DNA of 6,427 nt, from the NCBI GenBank assembly GCA_019411205.1, contig DXRF01000188.1:1-6427 (forward strand), in the 5' to 3' direction. Positions 6,227 to 6,427 of this stretch are shown in pieces. A program made the translations under genes and the position numbers. The stretch comes from Parabacteroides sp. GTDB lineage: Bacteria > Bacteroidota > Bacteroidia > Bacteroidales > Tannerellaceae. Position 1 is the stretch's first letter, and each line of letters begins with the position of its first letter. The notes beneath the pieces are model-generated. The model had not been told where the DNA came from, did no database searches, and saw nothing but the letters and a program-made list of their open reading frames with translations.

Positions 6227-6427
6227 AAACAAAAAAGGTTATCTCTACAGCCAGCCTCTCATTCATGCAAAAAATCTATACAGGGCTGATCGAATTAGTA
6301 AACAGACATGGCAAATCGCAATTTTTTTTAAACACTTCCGTATATCCGAAACAATAAAACGAATTGCCGTTCCGTTTTTGGAAAAGAAGCCAAATTGTTA
6401 TACCCATGTGTAAGTATTGTCTATTAT
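6227..6427. other. Right-end noncoding sequence
   Basis: This A+T-rich stretch contains no gene I can support. The longest plus-strand frame with an ATG is 30 codons (6265-6357) and resembles nothing I know. A second ATG at 6406 opens a frame that runs off the window and is too short to judge. No tRNA, hairpin with a T tract, or convincing plus-strand promoter was found. Confidence 0.6.

Noticed and set aside
6265..6357. A 30-codon plus-strand frame beginning MQKIYTGLIELVN
   Set aside because: It has no recognisable family, no ribosome-binding-like sequence before it and no neighbour to suggest a role; frames this short arise by chance.
6356..6378. Small inverted repeat AAAACG / CGTTTT
   Set aside because: A 6-bp A/T-rich stem with an 11-nt loop is too weak and has no T tract or gene end beside it.
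6406..6427. Possible start of a gene running off the right edge (ATG at 6406)
   Set aside because: Only seven codons are visible, with no convincing promoter upstream.
1..6427. Mobile element, phage defence island or CRISPR array
   Set aside because: No transposase, integrase, terminal inverted repeats, regularly spaced repeats or toxin-antitoxin pair is visible; the PD-(D/E)XK gene is of the housekeeping AddB type, not a restriction enzyme.

Overview
The window looks like ordinary chromosome from a Bacteroidales gut-type bacterium, probably Bacteroides or Parabacteroides. The signs are moderate G+C, A-rich sequence before start codons instead of strong Shine-Dalgarno sites, a TAnnTTTG-type promoter element, a 972-residue AddB-like nuclease of the type seen in Bacteroidetes, and intragenic short repeats of a kind familiar from that phylum. 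The genus is an inference; no rRNA or marker gene is present.

Layout, left to right. Positions 15-42 hold a 10-bp hairpin that probably ends the leftward transcript of an AraJ-like MFS exporter (58-1236, minus). Its upstream region carries a weak promoter element and two direct ATTGTC-containing repeats exactly 21 bp apart, the layout expected for an AraC-type activator site. Directly beyond them, on the plus strand, is the C-terminal end of an AraC-family regulator (about 1337-1516). It has lost its N-terminal part and has an in-frame TAA. I infer that it is the decayed divergent regulator of the exporter. One base after its stop begins a DUF2461/TIGR02453 family protein (1518-2189, plus), which meets the next gene tail to tail with 5 nt between them.

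The largest gene (2195-5113, minus) encodes an AddB-like protein: a helicase-fold N-terminal part with no visible Walker A, and a C-terminal RecB-type PD-(D/E)XK nuclease with its iron-sulfur cysteines intact. Two low-complexity stretches, one a perfect array of five heptamers, sit inside this coding sequence. Upstream, 37 nt away and co-directional, is an aldo/keto reductase closely resembling E. coli YghZ (5151-6143, minus). The two may share the promoter at about 6184-6191, which has a perfect 12-bp palindrome behind it. The last 284 bases hold this control region and no gene I can support.

The genes do not form an obvious pathway. The window combines a transport gene with its probable lost regulator, a DNA repair gene, an uncharacterised conserved gene and a detoxification or redox enzyme. 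I see no tRNA, rRNA, CRISPR, insertion sequence or phage gene, and no evidence of a new multi-gene system. The most interesting material is small in scale: the AraC remnant with its surviving operator-like repeats, and the frame-breaking heptamer array inside the nuclease gene.
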